Origin: Comamonadaceae bacterium
Lineage (GTDB): Bacteria; Pseudomonadota; Gammaproteobacteria; Burkholderiales; Burkholderiaceae_C
Reading direction: 5' to 3'
Length of the DNA stretch: 36,958 nt
Assembly (NCBI GenBank): GCA_947450005.1
Contig: CANFTU010000004.1
Location: 1-36,958, forward strand
Positions 16,413-23,746 of this stretch are shown here, in pieces. The translations under genes and the position numbers were made by a program. Every line of letters starts with the position of its first letter. The stretch's first letter is position 1. The notes under the pieces were generated by a model. It was not told the DNA's origin and did no database searches. It worked only from the letters and a program-made list of their open reading frames with translations.

Positions 16413-17717
16413 ATGCGATTGCGCCACTGGATTTTTGCCACACTCATGGGACTTGCTGCGGCAGCGTGGGGACAAAGCAGCAGCGCCGATTTAGCCGTGA
16501 CGGCCGATTTTGTGGTGGCCCTGGTGAATTCGGAGCCCATCACCGACAGCGACCTGCGCATGCAAGCCCGCATCTTGGAGCAACAAATGCGCGAGCAAAG
16601 GCTCCCCGGCGTGAGTCCGGGGGCGGTGCGCGAAGCGGCGTTGGAGCGACTGATCACAGAGCGCATCCAACTGCAATTGGCCGAGCAGATGAACATTCGC
16701 GCAGACGAGGCGGCAGTGGATCAGGCTGAGAAAACGATTGCTGCGCAAAACCAGTTGAGTGTGGCCAGCTTGCGGCAGAACCTGGAGAAGGAGGGGCTTT
16801 CCGCGGCTGTTTTCCGGCGCCAGTTGAGTGAACAAGTCGTGTTGGGCCGTTTACGCGAGCGCGAGGTTGACGCGCGTATCAGGATTTCAGAAGCGGATGT
16901 GGATAGCGCGCTGGCAGCACAAGAGGCCGCGAATGCACAACCCACAAACCAGAATATCCATATCGCGCAGCTACTGATCGCGTTGCCCGAACGCCCCAGC
17001 GCGGCGCAAGTCGCAGCGGCACAGACAAAGGCCCAATCCGCGTTGCAGCGCATCCGCAATGGCGAAGCGTTTGAGGCCTTGGTGTCCGAGCTGTCGGACG
17101 GCGACCGCAAGAACGGGGGGCAACTCGGAATGCGCCGGGCAGACCGTTACCCTGACCTCTTTGTGGCGGCTATTCACGATCTTGCAGTAGGCGGCGTCAG
17201 TGAACCCGTGCGCTCCGGCGCCGGGCTGCACATTCTCAAACTCATCGACCGGCAAACGCTGCGCAAAGCAGCCGCCTATACCCAGACCCATGCCCGCCAT
17301 ATCCTTCTGGTTCCGAACCCTGAGCTCAGCGCCGCACAAGCCCAGGAACGGTTGCAACAACTGCGCGATGCCATCGTTTCCCAAAAGACCAGTTTCGAGG
17401 AAGCTGCACGCAGCAACTCACAGGACGGCAGTGCTGCGCAAGGCGGCGATTTGGGCTGGGCCAGCCCTGGCATGTTCGTTCCAGAATTCGAGCAGGTGAT
17501 GGACCGCCTGCGCGACGGCGAAATCAGTGCGCCCATACTGTCCCGCTTCGGTGTGCACCTGATCCAGGCGTTGGAACGGCGGCGGGTGGAGCTCTCACTT
17601 GAACAGCAGCGCGAACAGCTGCGCAAGCAGCTACGCGCCCAGAAAATCGAGGATCGCTACGCCACCTGGTTGGCGGAGTTGCGGGCCCGCGCATTCATTG
17701 AAATTCGCGAGCCCTAG
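16413..17717 (+). CDS. surA: Periplasmic chaperone / peptidyl-prolyl isomerase SurA
   Basis: SurA escorts unfolded outer-membrane proteins, LptD among them, across the periplasm. The product of 434 residues has a signal peptide ([20 protein letters not shown]). A SurA N-terminal chaperone domain follows ([16 protein letters not shown]). Two parvulin-type domains follow, one near [20 protein letters not shown] and one near [20 protein letters not shown] with [10 protein letters not shown]. The ORF track starts at a TTG (16404). The ATG at 16413 is preferred, as it leaves a normal signal peptide. The lptD-surA-rsmA order is typical of proteobacteria. Confidence 0.95.
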   Translation: MRLRHWIFATLMGLAAAAWGQSSSADLAVTADFVVALVNSEPITDSDLRMQARILEQQMREQRLPGVSPGAVREAALERLITERIQLQLAEQMNIRADEAAVDQAEKTIAAQNQLSVASLRQNLEKEGLSAAVFRRQLSEQVVLGRLREREVDARIRISEADVDSALAAQEAANAQPTNQNIHIAQLLIALPERPSAAQVAAAQTKAQSALQRIRNGEAFEALVSELSDGDRKNGGQLGMRRADRYPDLFVAAIHDLAVGGVSEPVRSGAGLHILKLIDRQTLRKAAAYTQTHARHILLVPNPELSAAQAQERLQQLRDAIVSQKTSFEEAARSNSQDGSAAQGGDLGWASPGMFVPEFEQVMDRLRDGEISAPILSRFGVHLIQALERRRVELSLEQQREQLRKQLRAQKIEDRYATWLAELRARAFIEIREP

Positions 17718-17731
17718 CCCGCAACTGGTTC

Positions 17732-18538
17732 ATGAAGCATATTGCGCGCAAGCGCTTCGGCCAAAATTTTTTGCACGACGCGTCTGCGATTGCAGCCATC
17801 GTGGACGCCATCGCGCCAAAACCCGGGGATGCGGTGGTGGAAATCGGCCCGGGTTTAGGGGCTTTAACCCGGCCCTTGCGCGAGCAACTGGAGCGCATGA
17901 CGGTGGTCGAAATCGACCGGGATCTTGCAGCCCGGCTGCGCAATGATCCGCAGCTGCGGGTTATCGAGTCCGATGTGCTCCGGGTTGATTTCGCCCAACT
18001 TCATGAAGAAATGGGGATATCTGGCGGTCTGAGGATTGTGGGCAACTTGCCCTACAACGTTTCCACACCGATTTTGTTCCATTTGCTCGCGTTCGCACAC
18101 CGTGTGCGAGATCAACACTTCATGCTGCAAAAAGAGGTGGTGGAGCGGATTGTTGCCCCGGCCGGCAGCTCCGAGTTCAGTCGCCTGAGTGTGATGCTGC
18201 AATGGCGCTACGCCATGGAGAACGTGCTCGATGTCGGCCCGGAATGTTTTGATCCGGCGCCCAAAGTGAACAGCGCCGTGGTGCGCATGACGCCGCTCAC
18301 ATCAGTACCCGATGTCAGCCCCAAGCGTTTATCCGAGGTGGTGCAGATCGCCTTCAGCCAGCGCCGCAAACTGATGCGCAACACCCTGGGCCCGTGGCTG
18401 GACCAAGAAGGTTTCAGCGGTACGTTTGACCTGCAAAGACGCGCCCAAGAAGTGGGCGTTGACGAGTACGTGGCGCTGGCGCGTCAGCTCGACACCACCG
18501 TTGACCTCAGGCCGCTGTCAGCCAGTAGTTTGCGTTAA
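17732..18538 (+). CDS. rsmA: 16S rRNA (adenine1518/1519-N6)-dimethyltransferase
   Basis: RsmA (KsgA) dimethylates two adjacent adenines in helix 45 of 16S rRNA with S-adenosylmethionine, late in 30S assembly. The 268-residue protein shows [11 protein letters not shown] at the start, the SAM-binding [24 protein letters not shown], and the NLPYN catalytic motif (residues 103-107). The C-terminal part has [12 protein letters not shown]. It starts 14 bp after surA and is probably the last gene of the lptD transcript. Confidence 0.97.
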   Translation: MKHIARKRFGQNFLHDASAIAAIVDAIAPKPGDAVVEIGPGLGALTRPLREQLERMTVVEIDRDLAARLRNDPQLRVIESDVLRVDFAQLHEEMGISGGLRIVGNLPYNVSTPILFHLLAFAHRVRDQHFMLQKEVVERIVAPAGSSEFSRLSVMLQWRYAMENVLDVGPECFDPAPKVNSAVVRMTPLTSVPDVSPKRLSEVVQIAFSQRRKLMRNTLGPWLDQEGFSGTFDLQRRAQEVGVDEYVALARQLDTTVDLRPLSASSLR

Positions 18539-18654
18539 AGGGGCTACTCATGCGCAAAGCCATGGGCGAGACGTCCAATAGCTTGTCGGTGGGCATGGGC
18601 TCTGACCCATCTTGCAGCAACTGTGCCCGTGCCGCTTCGCTGTTTGCCTGGTTC

Positions 18655-18689
18655 GCCCGTTCTGCTTGGCTGGTGTGTGCAGAACGGGC
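18655..18689. terminator. Hairpin between rsmA and the barstar-like gene (putative terminator)
   Basis: GCCCGTTCTGC and GCAGAACGGGC are perfect 11-bp arms around a 13-nt loop. The right arm touches the stop codon of the minus-strand barstar-like gene, and rsmA ends 117 bp away on the other side. There is no clear T-run, so the hairpin is certain but intrinsic termination is a guess. The 150 bp between rsmA and this gene holds nothing else I can support. Confidence 0.5.
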
Positions 18690-19090
18690 TACAGAAAAGA
18701 ATAGAAGCACCTGAACGGTATCTTTCTGTCCCCCCAGTAGTCCGCGGTGTCCCGGAAAATATCGAGCAACTGCTCGCGGCCTTCCTTGTCAAACTTCGCG
18801 TTGGCAGGAACCTGTTCCAGGACGACAACAAAGCCCGTCTGGGGACCTGACTTGTAGACCGTGTCGGTCATGCTGTCATACAGCGAGTCAAAGTTTTTCG
18901 CGCCCGTCGTGGCCAACTTGAATTGCTGAACCAGCAAATCCAGCACGTCCTGCTTGGTCAGGGCACTAGACAATTTTGCGTACAGAAAATGATGGCCCAG
19001 CTGATCTGCCGCGGCCTGCAATTCGGTGACGCTAAAAGCCCGGATCGATTGAACGATGTTGGGCCGTATATTTTTCAAAGGTAAGTCCAT
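18689..19090 (-). CDS. Barstar-like family protein (putative ribonuclease inhibitor)
   Basis: The protein has 133 residues. Its C-terminal two-thirds resembles the barstar fold: NFDSLYDSMTDTVYKSG followed by GFVVVLEQVP, then a helix DKEGREQLLDIFRDTADYW and a last strand KIPFRCFYSFL. Barstar-type proteins block barnase-like secreted ribonucleases by inserting an acidic helix into the active site. In many proteobacteria such a gene is next to its nuclease. Here no nuclease gene is adjacent on either side. The N-terminal 45 residues are not typical of barstar. GGGG precedes the ATG. Confidence 0.7.
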   Translation of the reverse strand: MDLPLKNIRPNIVQSIRAFSVTELQAAADQLGHHFLYAKLSSALTKQDVLDLLVQQFKLATTGAKNFDSLYDSMTDTVYKSGPQTGFVVVLEQVPANAKFDKEGREQLLDIFRDTADYWGDRKIPFRCFYSFL

Positions 19091-19131
19091 CCCCAGTCCG
19101 CTTTCTCACAACAAAAGTTATCTATCATCCA

Positions 19132-19168
19132 GTGAACGGGCCGCTTTGGGCGGTCCAACTCCGTTCAC
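19132..19168. repeat. Inverted repeat GTGAACGG ... CCGTTCAC
   Basis: Perfect 8-bp arms are separated by 21 bases that contain a smaller GC-rich hairpin (CCGC TTTGG GCGG). The site is 42 bp upstream of the barstar-like start on the minus strand. It could be an operator or an RNA structure in that gene's leader. Confidence 0.45.
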
Positions 19169-19333
19169 GAAAATCGGAAAATCGTCCACTCTCGCAGCGT
19201 TTTCTAATTCCAAAACAGTCGATTGTCCTTGAAACAGCGCAAATTGGCAAGCTAATCCTCCTCTCTCGCCGCGAAAGCTTCGCTTCGCTTGCAGGCAGCC
19301 CAGAGCGTGGAAAACACGTGCTAAAAACCTGAC

Positions 19334-19362
19334 GGGATTCGGATTTCTTTGCACCGAATCCC
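19334..19362. repeat. Inverted repeat GGGATTCGG ... CCGAATCCC
   Basis: Perfect 9-bp arms surround an 11-nt loop (ATTTCTTTGCA). No T-run follows on the plus strand. On the minus strand a short run (GGTTTTTAG) comes six bases after the stem. It is compatible with a terminator of an unseen leftward transcript or a structured leader. Confidence 0.45.
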
Positions 19363-19377
19363 CTACGCACATGCATG

Positions 19378-19402
19378 AAAATATTTATGGCAATATTTTT
19401 TT
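19378..19402. promoter_or_regulatory. AT-rich inverted repeat upstream of the channel operon
   Basis: AAAATATT and AATATTTT form perfect 8-bp arms around TATGGC and are followed by more T residues (seven in all). In this GC-rich genome the AT richness 77-100 bp before the first gene of the channel operon suggests a promoter or UP-element, or a binding site for a nucleoid protein. A weak terminator is the alternative. Confidence 0.4.
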
Positions 19403-19478
19403 ACGAATATCATCGCCGCCATTAGGTCTTAAGCGCACCGATCGCTTGGGCTAACGTTCACTTCACGAGGAACTTCGT

Positions 19479-20117
19479 ATGGAAACACAGTCTGTGCCTG
19501 AGGCTGCGGGCGTAAAAGATGGCGGCGCACTCACGGCTGGCGACTATGGCTTTTTTGCGCTCATGGTCGTGGTGTTGATCGCCGTAACCTGGGTTGGTGT
19601 CTTGTCGTATGAAGAAGGCATGAACACCGAGCGGTCCAAACGCAACGGCGAAGCATGGGTCGCGTGGCTCACGGACAACAGCGCGAAACGGTTCGAACCG
19701 GACTACGCATTGGCCGCCTGCGCCGGAGGACCGCGCGCGGCAGCCGCACCTGAGGCTACCGAAAAGGTGCCTGTTGGCGAAGGAGAAACCCTTCTCCCTG
19801 CGGCACCAGCGGCCGCCGTAGCAAATGCGTGGGGCGCCTGCCTTGAAGAGATTCTGAAGAGCTCGGATTTGAAAGGACTGGTCAACCCATTCACCGGCAA
19901 AGCACCCGATCTGGTGGAGAAGTGCGACCCGGCAGACCACAACTTGCACGGAAATATCTCGATCGAGAAAAGTGTGGCGACCCCGGTGGGCTCTGCCGTA
20001 CCGTTCACGATTTCGCCGCTGGTGGCAGCGGATGCTATCGACACCAAATTGCAGCTCAAAGTGTCGATTTGCGATAAGGGGGCCTACCCCATCAAAGTTT
20101 CCGAATTCGAATTTTGA
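19479..20117 (+). CDS. Uncharacterised single-span membrane protein, first gene of the channel operon
   Basis: I do not recognise a family for this 212-residue protein. It has one transmembrane segment (about 24-43, FFALMVVVLIAVTWVGVLSY) after a short N-terminus rich in acidic residues. An amphipathic helix follows (ERSKRNGEAWVAWL), then an Ala/Pro/Glu-rich linker (85-115) and a compact C-terminal domain of about 95 residues. The part beyond the membrane has four cysteines (81, 121, 149, 198), consistent with two disulfides in the periplasm. GAGG nine bases upstream supports the start. It ends eight bases before the first channel gene, so an accessory or sensor subunit of the channels is a fair guess. 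A pilin-like reading was considered, but the Glu5 of pilins is missing. Confidence 0.75.
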   Translation: METQSVPEAAGVKDGGALTAGDYGFFALMVVVLIAVTWVGVLSYEEGMNTERSKRNGEAWVAWLTDNSAKRFEPDYALAACAGGPRAAAAPEATEKVPVGEGETLLPAAPAAAVANAWGACLEEILKSSDLKGLVNPFTGKAPDLVEKCDPADHNLHGNISIEKSVATPVGSAVPFTISPLVAADAIDTKLQLKVSICDKGAYPIKVSEFEF

Positions 20118-20125
20118 GGTACCCC

Positions 20126-21766
20126 ATGGAAGAAAAAACCTACGTTTCAATCCATGAACTGGATGCCAAGTCCATCGTCGGTGCGACCGATGTAGAAGCC
20201 GATATACCGCGTGATTTGCCGCTGCGCAAATGGCTATACGCGTGGTTGCTGGATCCCCATATTGAGGGGAATTACCAGCAATTTATCGACAAGTGGGTCA
20301 GTATTTTGATTGTGGTCAATTTGTTCGCGCTGCTGTTCGAACAGGTGCCGGCCATTTTTGAGCCCAATGCCCATTTATTCCACTATTTCGACATTTTCTC
20401 GGTGGTGGTATTCACGCTGGAATACTTTCTGCGCTTTTATGTTGCGCCGGACGATCCCGATTTTGCCGGCAAACGCAGCGCCCGCGCCAGTTACCTGTTC
20501 AGCCCTTTTGCGATCATTGACTTTCTGGCGATTGCACCCTTTTATTTGAAGTTTTTGGGAATTCCGCTGGACTTGCGTTTCCTGCGGTTCCTGCGGCTGC
20601 TGCGGATCTTGAAGCTATTCCGCATCATTGTCCCGGCGTACCATGATTTTGTGAAGGCCAACGAAGGCCGCACCCTGCGCCAGAAAGTGCATGCACTGGT
20701 TTTCCCCGGCAAATTCGGCGGCAAACTGCAAGAGCTTTTTGACGGATTCATCGCCTTATGCGTGCTGCTGTCGGTTTTCGCCGTCATCATGGAGTCGGTG
20801 CAAAGCGTCAGCTACATGCTGAACATCCAGTTTGTCATCCTCGATGCAGTGATGGTTGGAATTTTCACCATGGAATACTTTATGCGCATGTATTCCTGTG
20901 TCGAAGAGCCTGGCTTCAAAGGCGCAGTCGGCGGCCGTATCAAGCAAGGCACGACGGTGTCGACTTTCATCGACTTCTTGGCGATATTGCCCTTCTTCCT
21001 GGAAGGCCTGCTGCACCATGTCCTGGATCTGCGGTTCTTGCGGGTATTCCGCCTGACGCGGCTATTGAAGCTGACACGCGGCAACGACGCGACGATCACC
21101 CTGGTCAAAGTGCTGTCCCGTGAATGGCCCATCATCAGCGCGTCAGCCTTCATCATGATCTTGCTGGTGATCATGACGGCGTCGCTGGGCTTTTTGTTTG
21201 AGCATGAGGCGCAGCCGGACAAATACGAAAACATCCCCACGACCATTTACTGGGCGGTTATCACGCTGGCCTCCATTGGCTATGGTGATATTTACCCGGT
21301 AACACCGATAGGCCGGGCCATGACCGTGGTCATGGCTTTCGCCGGCATCGGTATCTTCGCAATCCCTGCCGCTATTTTGGCCTCAGCCTTCAGCGACGAA
21401 TTGGTCAAAGAGCGCGAGGTTTTGAAGGCGGATCTGTACGACATCATGAAGGACGGAAAAATCAGCACCGACGAACTCGAGTTCATCCGCGCCGAAGCCA
21501 AGCGCCTGCACTTGAGTGTCGAAGAGGTGAGCGCGCTGGTCCGCCAGATTCAGCAAGAGTTGGAGCGGGAATCGAATTTCGCCGACATGCCGATTCACCA
21601 GATTGCCGCCAAACCGGAACTGGCCGTGGAGCACTACAAAACCCTGCTGAGCAATATCCGGCAGTTGGGGATGCTCATGGACCCGGCGGAGTTTGAAAGG
21701 CTTCGTGCGGCCAACAGCCGCCTGAGCCCCGACGAAGTGGAGTTGTGGAAAAAAATCAGAGGCTGA
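20126..21766 (+). CDS. Voltage-gated K+-type channel with two tandem voltage sensors and one pore
   Basis: The 546-residue protein has ten predicted membrane segments. The first voltage-sensor domain (55-168) has S1 WVSILIVVNLFALLFEQ, S2 with FTLEYFLRF, S3 with IIDFLAIAPFY and S4 RFLRFLRLLRILKLFR. A 35-residue linker leads to a second sensor (203-318), with FTMEYFMRM, FIDFLAILPFF and S4 RFLRVFRLTRLLKLTR. Both S4 helices carry Arg/Lys at every third position. Only then comes the pore (333-428), with filter SIGYGD, a K+-type signature. The cytosolic tail starts with DLYDIMKDGKISTDELEF, an acidic helical TerB- or EF-hand-like segment also present in the next two channels. Kv-type channels normally have one sensor per pore. 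Start: the ATG at 20126, with GAGGT just upstream, is better than the TTG at 20114. Confidence 0.9.
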   Translation: MEEKTYVSIHELDAKSIVGATDVEADIPRDLPLRKWLYAWLLDPHIEGNYQQFIDKWVSILIVVNLFALLFEQVPAIFEPNAHLFHYFDIFSVVVFTLEYFLRFYVAPDDPDFAGKRSARASYLFSPFAIIDFLAIAPFYLKFLGIPLDLRFLRFLRLLRILKLFRIIVPAYHDFVKANEGRTLRQKVHALVFPGKFGGKLQELFDGFIALCVLLSVFAVIMESVQSVSYMLNIQFVILDAVMVGIFTMEYFMRMYSCVEEPGFKGAVGGRIKQGTTVSTFIDFLAILPFFLEGLLHHVLDLRFLRVFRLTRLLKLTRGNDATITLVKVLSREWPIISASAFIMILLVIMTASLGFLFEHEAQPDKYENIPTTIYWAVITLASIGYGDIYPVTPIGRAMTVVMAFAGIGIFAIPAAILASAFSDELVKEREVLKADLYDIMKDGKISTDELEFIRAEAKRLHLSVEEVSALVRQIQQELERESNFADMPIHQIAAKPELAVEHYKTLLSNIRQLGMLMDPAEFERLRAANSRLSPDEVELWKKIRG

Positions 21767-21857
21767 GCCAACCGCTCCGGTTTCTTCCACTATCCTTTAG
21801 CGCTTCATATTGCCAGACTGAAATACCTTGCAGCACATGATGCTGCAGGCGAGACCC

Positions 21858-22766
21858 ATGGACATCCATTCCGCGAAAAAAACCTTGATGGAGATCCTTG
21901 ACGGATCCCCGGAGCACAAAAGCAGCCACTATGTGGAACTGCTCATCACCGTGGTCGTCTTGATGAACTGCTCGGCGGTGATCCTGGACTCGGTTCCTGC
22001 GATTCACGCGGAGTACCGTGAATTCTTTCACGAGCTCGAGTTTTGGAGCGTGATGTTTTTCACGGTTGAATACGTTTTGCGGGTCTGGTCGCTGGGCGCC
22101 AAATATGCTGCTGGTGAGGGTGGCGCTTGGAAAGGCCGCCGGCAATACATGTTCAGCGCTTTTGGGCTGGTTGATTTTTTTGCGACCATGCCGCATTACC
22201 TGCACATGTTTTTCCCCACCTTGGACCTGCGGATTCTGCGCGTCTTGCGGTTGCTGCGGATTCTTAAACTCTCTAAATACAACACGGCATTGCAGGACCT
22301 CTTCCACGCCGTTAATTCCGAGCGCCGCGCCTTCGGCTCTGCGGCCTTTTTGCTCTTGATTGCAACCATTGTGTCGGCCTCACTGATGCACTTTGCTGAG
22401 GGCCATGAGCAACCCCAGTTTTTCGGCAGCATCCCGCACTCCATTTACTGGTCCATTGTCACCATCACCTCAGGCTATGGCAACGTGGAGCCGGTGACCA
22501 AGGCGGGTGAAGTCATCGCCTTGCTGACCGGTTTTCTGGGCGTGTGTATGGCGGCCATCATGACCGGTATCGTGGCTTCCGCGTTTTCCAACCAGCTGTC
22601 GCGCAAAAAAGCGGCCTACCAAAGCCAGTTGCGGCAGGTGCTGGCTGACGGCGTTGTCAGCGATGCCGAGCGCGAGTCGCTACGGGTCCTGCAGATGAAA
22701 TACCGGCTGTCCGATGCCCAGGTGCAAGCCGCCATGGACGAAGCCAAAATTGGTATGCCCAAGTAA
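21858..22766 (+). CDS. Voltage-gated-type ion channel with non-canonical filter (TSGYGN)
   Basis: This six-segment channel of 302 residues has S1 ELLITVVVLMNCSAVILDS, S2 FFTVEYVLRVW, S3 FGLVDFFATMPHYL and S4 RILRVLRLLRILKLSK. S5 and the pore loop follow, then S6 near GFLGVCMAAIMTGIVASAF. The pore loop reads WSIVTITSGYGNVEPVT. Between the conserved Trp and GYG it is one residue shorter than in the upstream and downstream K+ channels, and the usual Asp after GYG is Asn. The tail VLADGVVSDAERESL is shared with the third channel. Starts: TTG 21828, ATG 21837/21840 or ATG 21858; the last is chosen for a weak purine-rich site, with doubt. It follows the first channel by 91 bp and precedes the third by six. 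Confidence 0.85.
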   Translation: MDIHSAKKTLMEILDGSPEHKSSHYVELLITVVVLMNCSAVILDSVPAIHAEYREFFHELEFWSVMFFTVEYVLRVWSLGAKYAAGEGGAWKGRRQYMFSAFGLVDFFATMPHYLHMFFPTLDLRILRVLRLLRILKLSKYNTALQDLFHAVNSERRAFGSAAFLLLIATIVSASLMHFAEGHEQPQFFGSIPHSIYWSIVTITSGYGNVEPVTKAGEVIALLTGFLGVCMAAIMTGIVASAFSNQLSRKKAAYQSQLRQVLADGVVSDAERESLRVLQMKYRLSDAQVQAAMDEAKIGMPK

Positions 22767-22772
22767 ATCACC

Positions 22773-23702
22773 ATGACAGCCCTTCAACTCTCGCCGCTGC
22801 AGCGGCTGCAGCGACGCACCTACGAAATTCTGGACGGCGCAGTCGCCGACAGCAAAAGCCAAGCGTGTGAGATTTTCATCGCGGTCTTGGTGGTGGCCAA
22901 CGTGCTGGCCATTATTTTGGAGTCGGTGCATGAGCTGCACGAGGCCTACGAGGTGTATTTCCACTATTTCGACTTGGTCAGCGTCATGGTCTTCAGCGTG
23001 GAGTTTGTGCTGCGGGTCTGGTCCTGCGGCATGAAATACGACCCCGTGCCGGGCAGCGCGTGGCAAGGCCGCAAGGACTACGTCTTCAGTCCTTTCGGAC
23101 TGGTGGACTTTTTCAGTACGGTGCCGTTCTATCTTCAGCTCATCTTGCCCGGCGCCGACCTGCGCGTACTGCGGATGTTCCGGCTCTTGCGGATTTTCAA
23201 GCTGTCGCGCTACAACAGCGCGATGGACGACATGTTCGAAGCCATCCGCTCCGAAAAAGACTCTTTTTCTTCGGCATTTTTTCTGTTGTTCATCAGCTGC
23301 CTGTTGTTCTCCAGCCTGATTTACATCATTGAGGGCCCAGACCAACCGGAAGTGTTCCCGTCCATCCCGGCGGCCATGCACTGGTTTGTGCTGACCATTA
23401 TTTCCGGCTGGGGAAATGTCGACCCCGTGTCTTTGGTCGGCGTGATTTTGGTGGTCGTCACGCAAATTTTGGCCATCGCCTTGGCCGCGATCTTGACCGG
23501 TGTGGTGGCAACCGCCTACACCGCGCAAGTGCAACGGCGTGAGGCCTTGTATGAGATGGAGGTGCGCGAAGTCCTTGCCGACGGCGTTGTCACCGAAGAA
23601 GAGCGACTCAAACTCAAGTCGCTTCAAATGCGCTACGGCATCACAGACGAGCAAGTCGAGGCTATTGCAGCGCAAGTACAGGCGGAAAAAAAGGCAAGCT
23701 AG
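22773..23702 (+). CDS. Voltage-gated-type ion channel with non-canonical filter (SGWGN)
   Basis: This 309-residue paralogue of the preceding channel shares its whole layout. Examples are LDGAVADSKSQ against LDGSPEHKSSH, FGLVDFFSTVPFYL, and S4 RVLRMFRLLRIFKLSR. The pore loop reads WFVLTIISGWGNVDPVS, so it has the same one-residue shortening, with Trp for Tyr and Asn for Asp in the filter. The tail is VLADGVVTEEERLKLKSLQ. It starts six bases after the second channel and ends inside a bidirectional terminator. The two probably arose by tandem duplication and could assemble together. Ion selectivity cannot be predicted; the K+ signature TVGYGD is not present. Confidence 0.87.
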   Translation: MTALQLSPLQRLQRRTYEILDGAVADSKSQACEIFIAVLVVANVLAIILESVHELHEAYEVYFHYFDLVSVMVFSVEFVLRVWSCGMKYDPVPGSAWQGRKDYVFSPFGLVDFFSTVPFYLQLILPGADLRVLRMFRLLRIFKLSRYNSAMDDMFEAIRSEKDSFSSAFFLLFISCLLFSSLIYIIEGPDQPEVFPSIPAAMHWFVLTIISGWGNVDPVSLVGVILVVVTQILAIALAAILTGVVATAYTAQVQRREALYEMEVREVLADGVVTEEERLKLKSLQMRYGITDEQVEAIAAQVQAEKKAS

Positions 23703-23716
23703 GCCTGCCTTTTTTT
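23686..23716. terminator. Bidirectional intrinsic terminator between convergent channel genes
   Basis: AAAAAAAGGCA and TGCCTTTTTTT are perfect arms around AGCTAGGCC, with A and T runs on both sides of a short GC stem. The stop codon of the third channel (TAG 23700-23702) is in the loop. It should end the rightward channel operon and also the leftward fourth channel gene, whose stop is 30 bp away. Confidence 0.85.
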
Positions 23717-23746
23717 CGCATGCGCCCTGAGGCGCTTACATTGGGC

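Larger units (their letters stand above)
19091..19478. other. 388-bp gene-free stretch with several hairpins and an AT-rich end
   Basis: No convincing gene is found here; the small ORFs on both strands have no recognisable features. The stretch holds three inverted repeats, listed separately, and an AT-rich zone at 19375-19420. It probably carries the promoters of the divergent barstar-like gene (leftward) and of the channel operon (rightward). A small RNA is possible but not shown. Confidence 0.6.

Noticed and set aside
18507-18710. 67-residue minus-strand ORF between rsmA and the barstar-like gene
   Set aside because: Overlaps the rsmA end and the hairpin at 18655-18689, uses a GTG start without a ribosome site, and has no recognisable feature.
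19118-19376. Two minus-strand ORFs (84 and 83 residues) upstream of the barstar-like gene, checked as a possible barnase partner
   Set aside because: No signal peptide and no barnase/RNase N1 catalytic pattern; they also cross the inverted repeats.
19479-20117. Reading the 212-residue protein as a type IV pilin or pseudopilin
   Set aside because: There is a hydrophobic N-terminal helix and an NPFTG segment, but no prepilin cleavage site with Glu at +5 and no pilus genes nearby.
20126-20725. First voltage sensor of the double-sensor channel as an Hv1-like proton channel
   Set aside because: S1 lacks the central Asp of proton channels, and the domain is fused to a second sensor and a K+-type pore.
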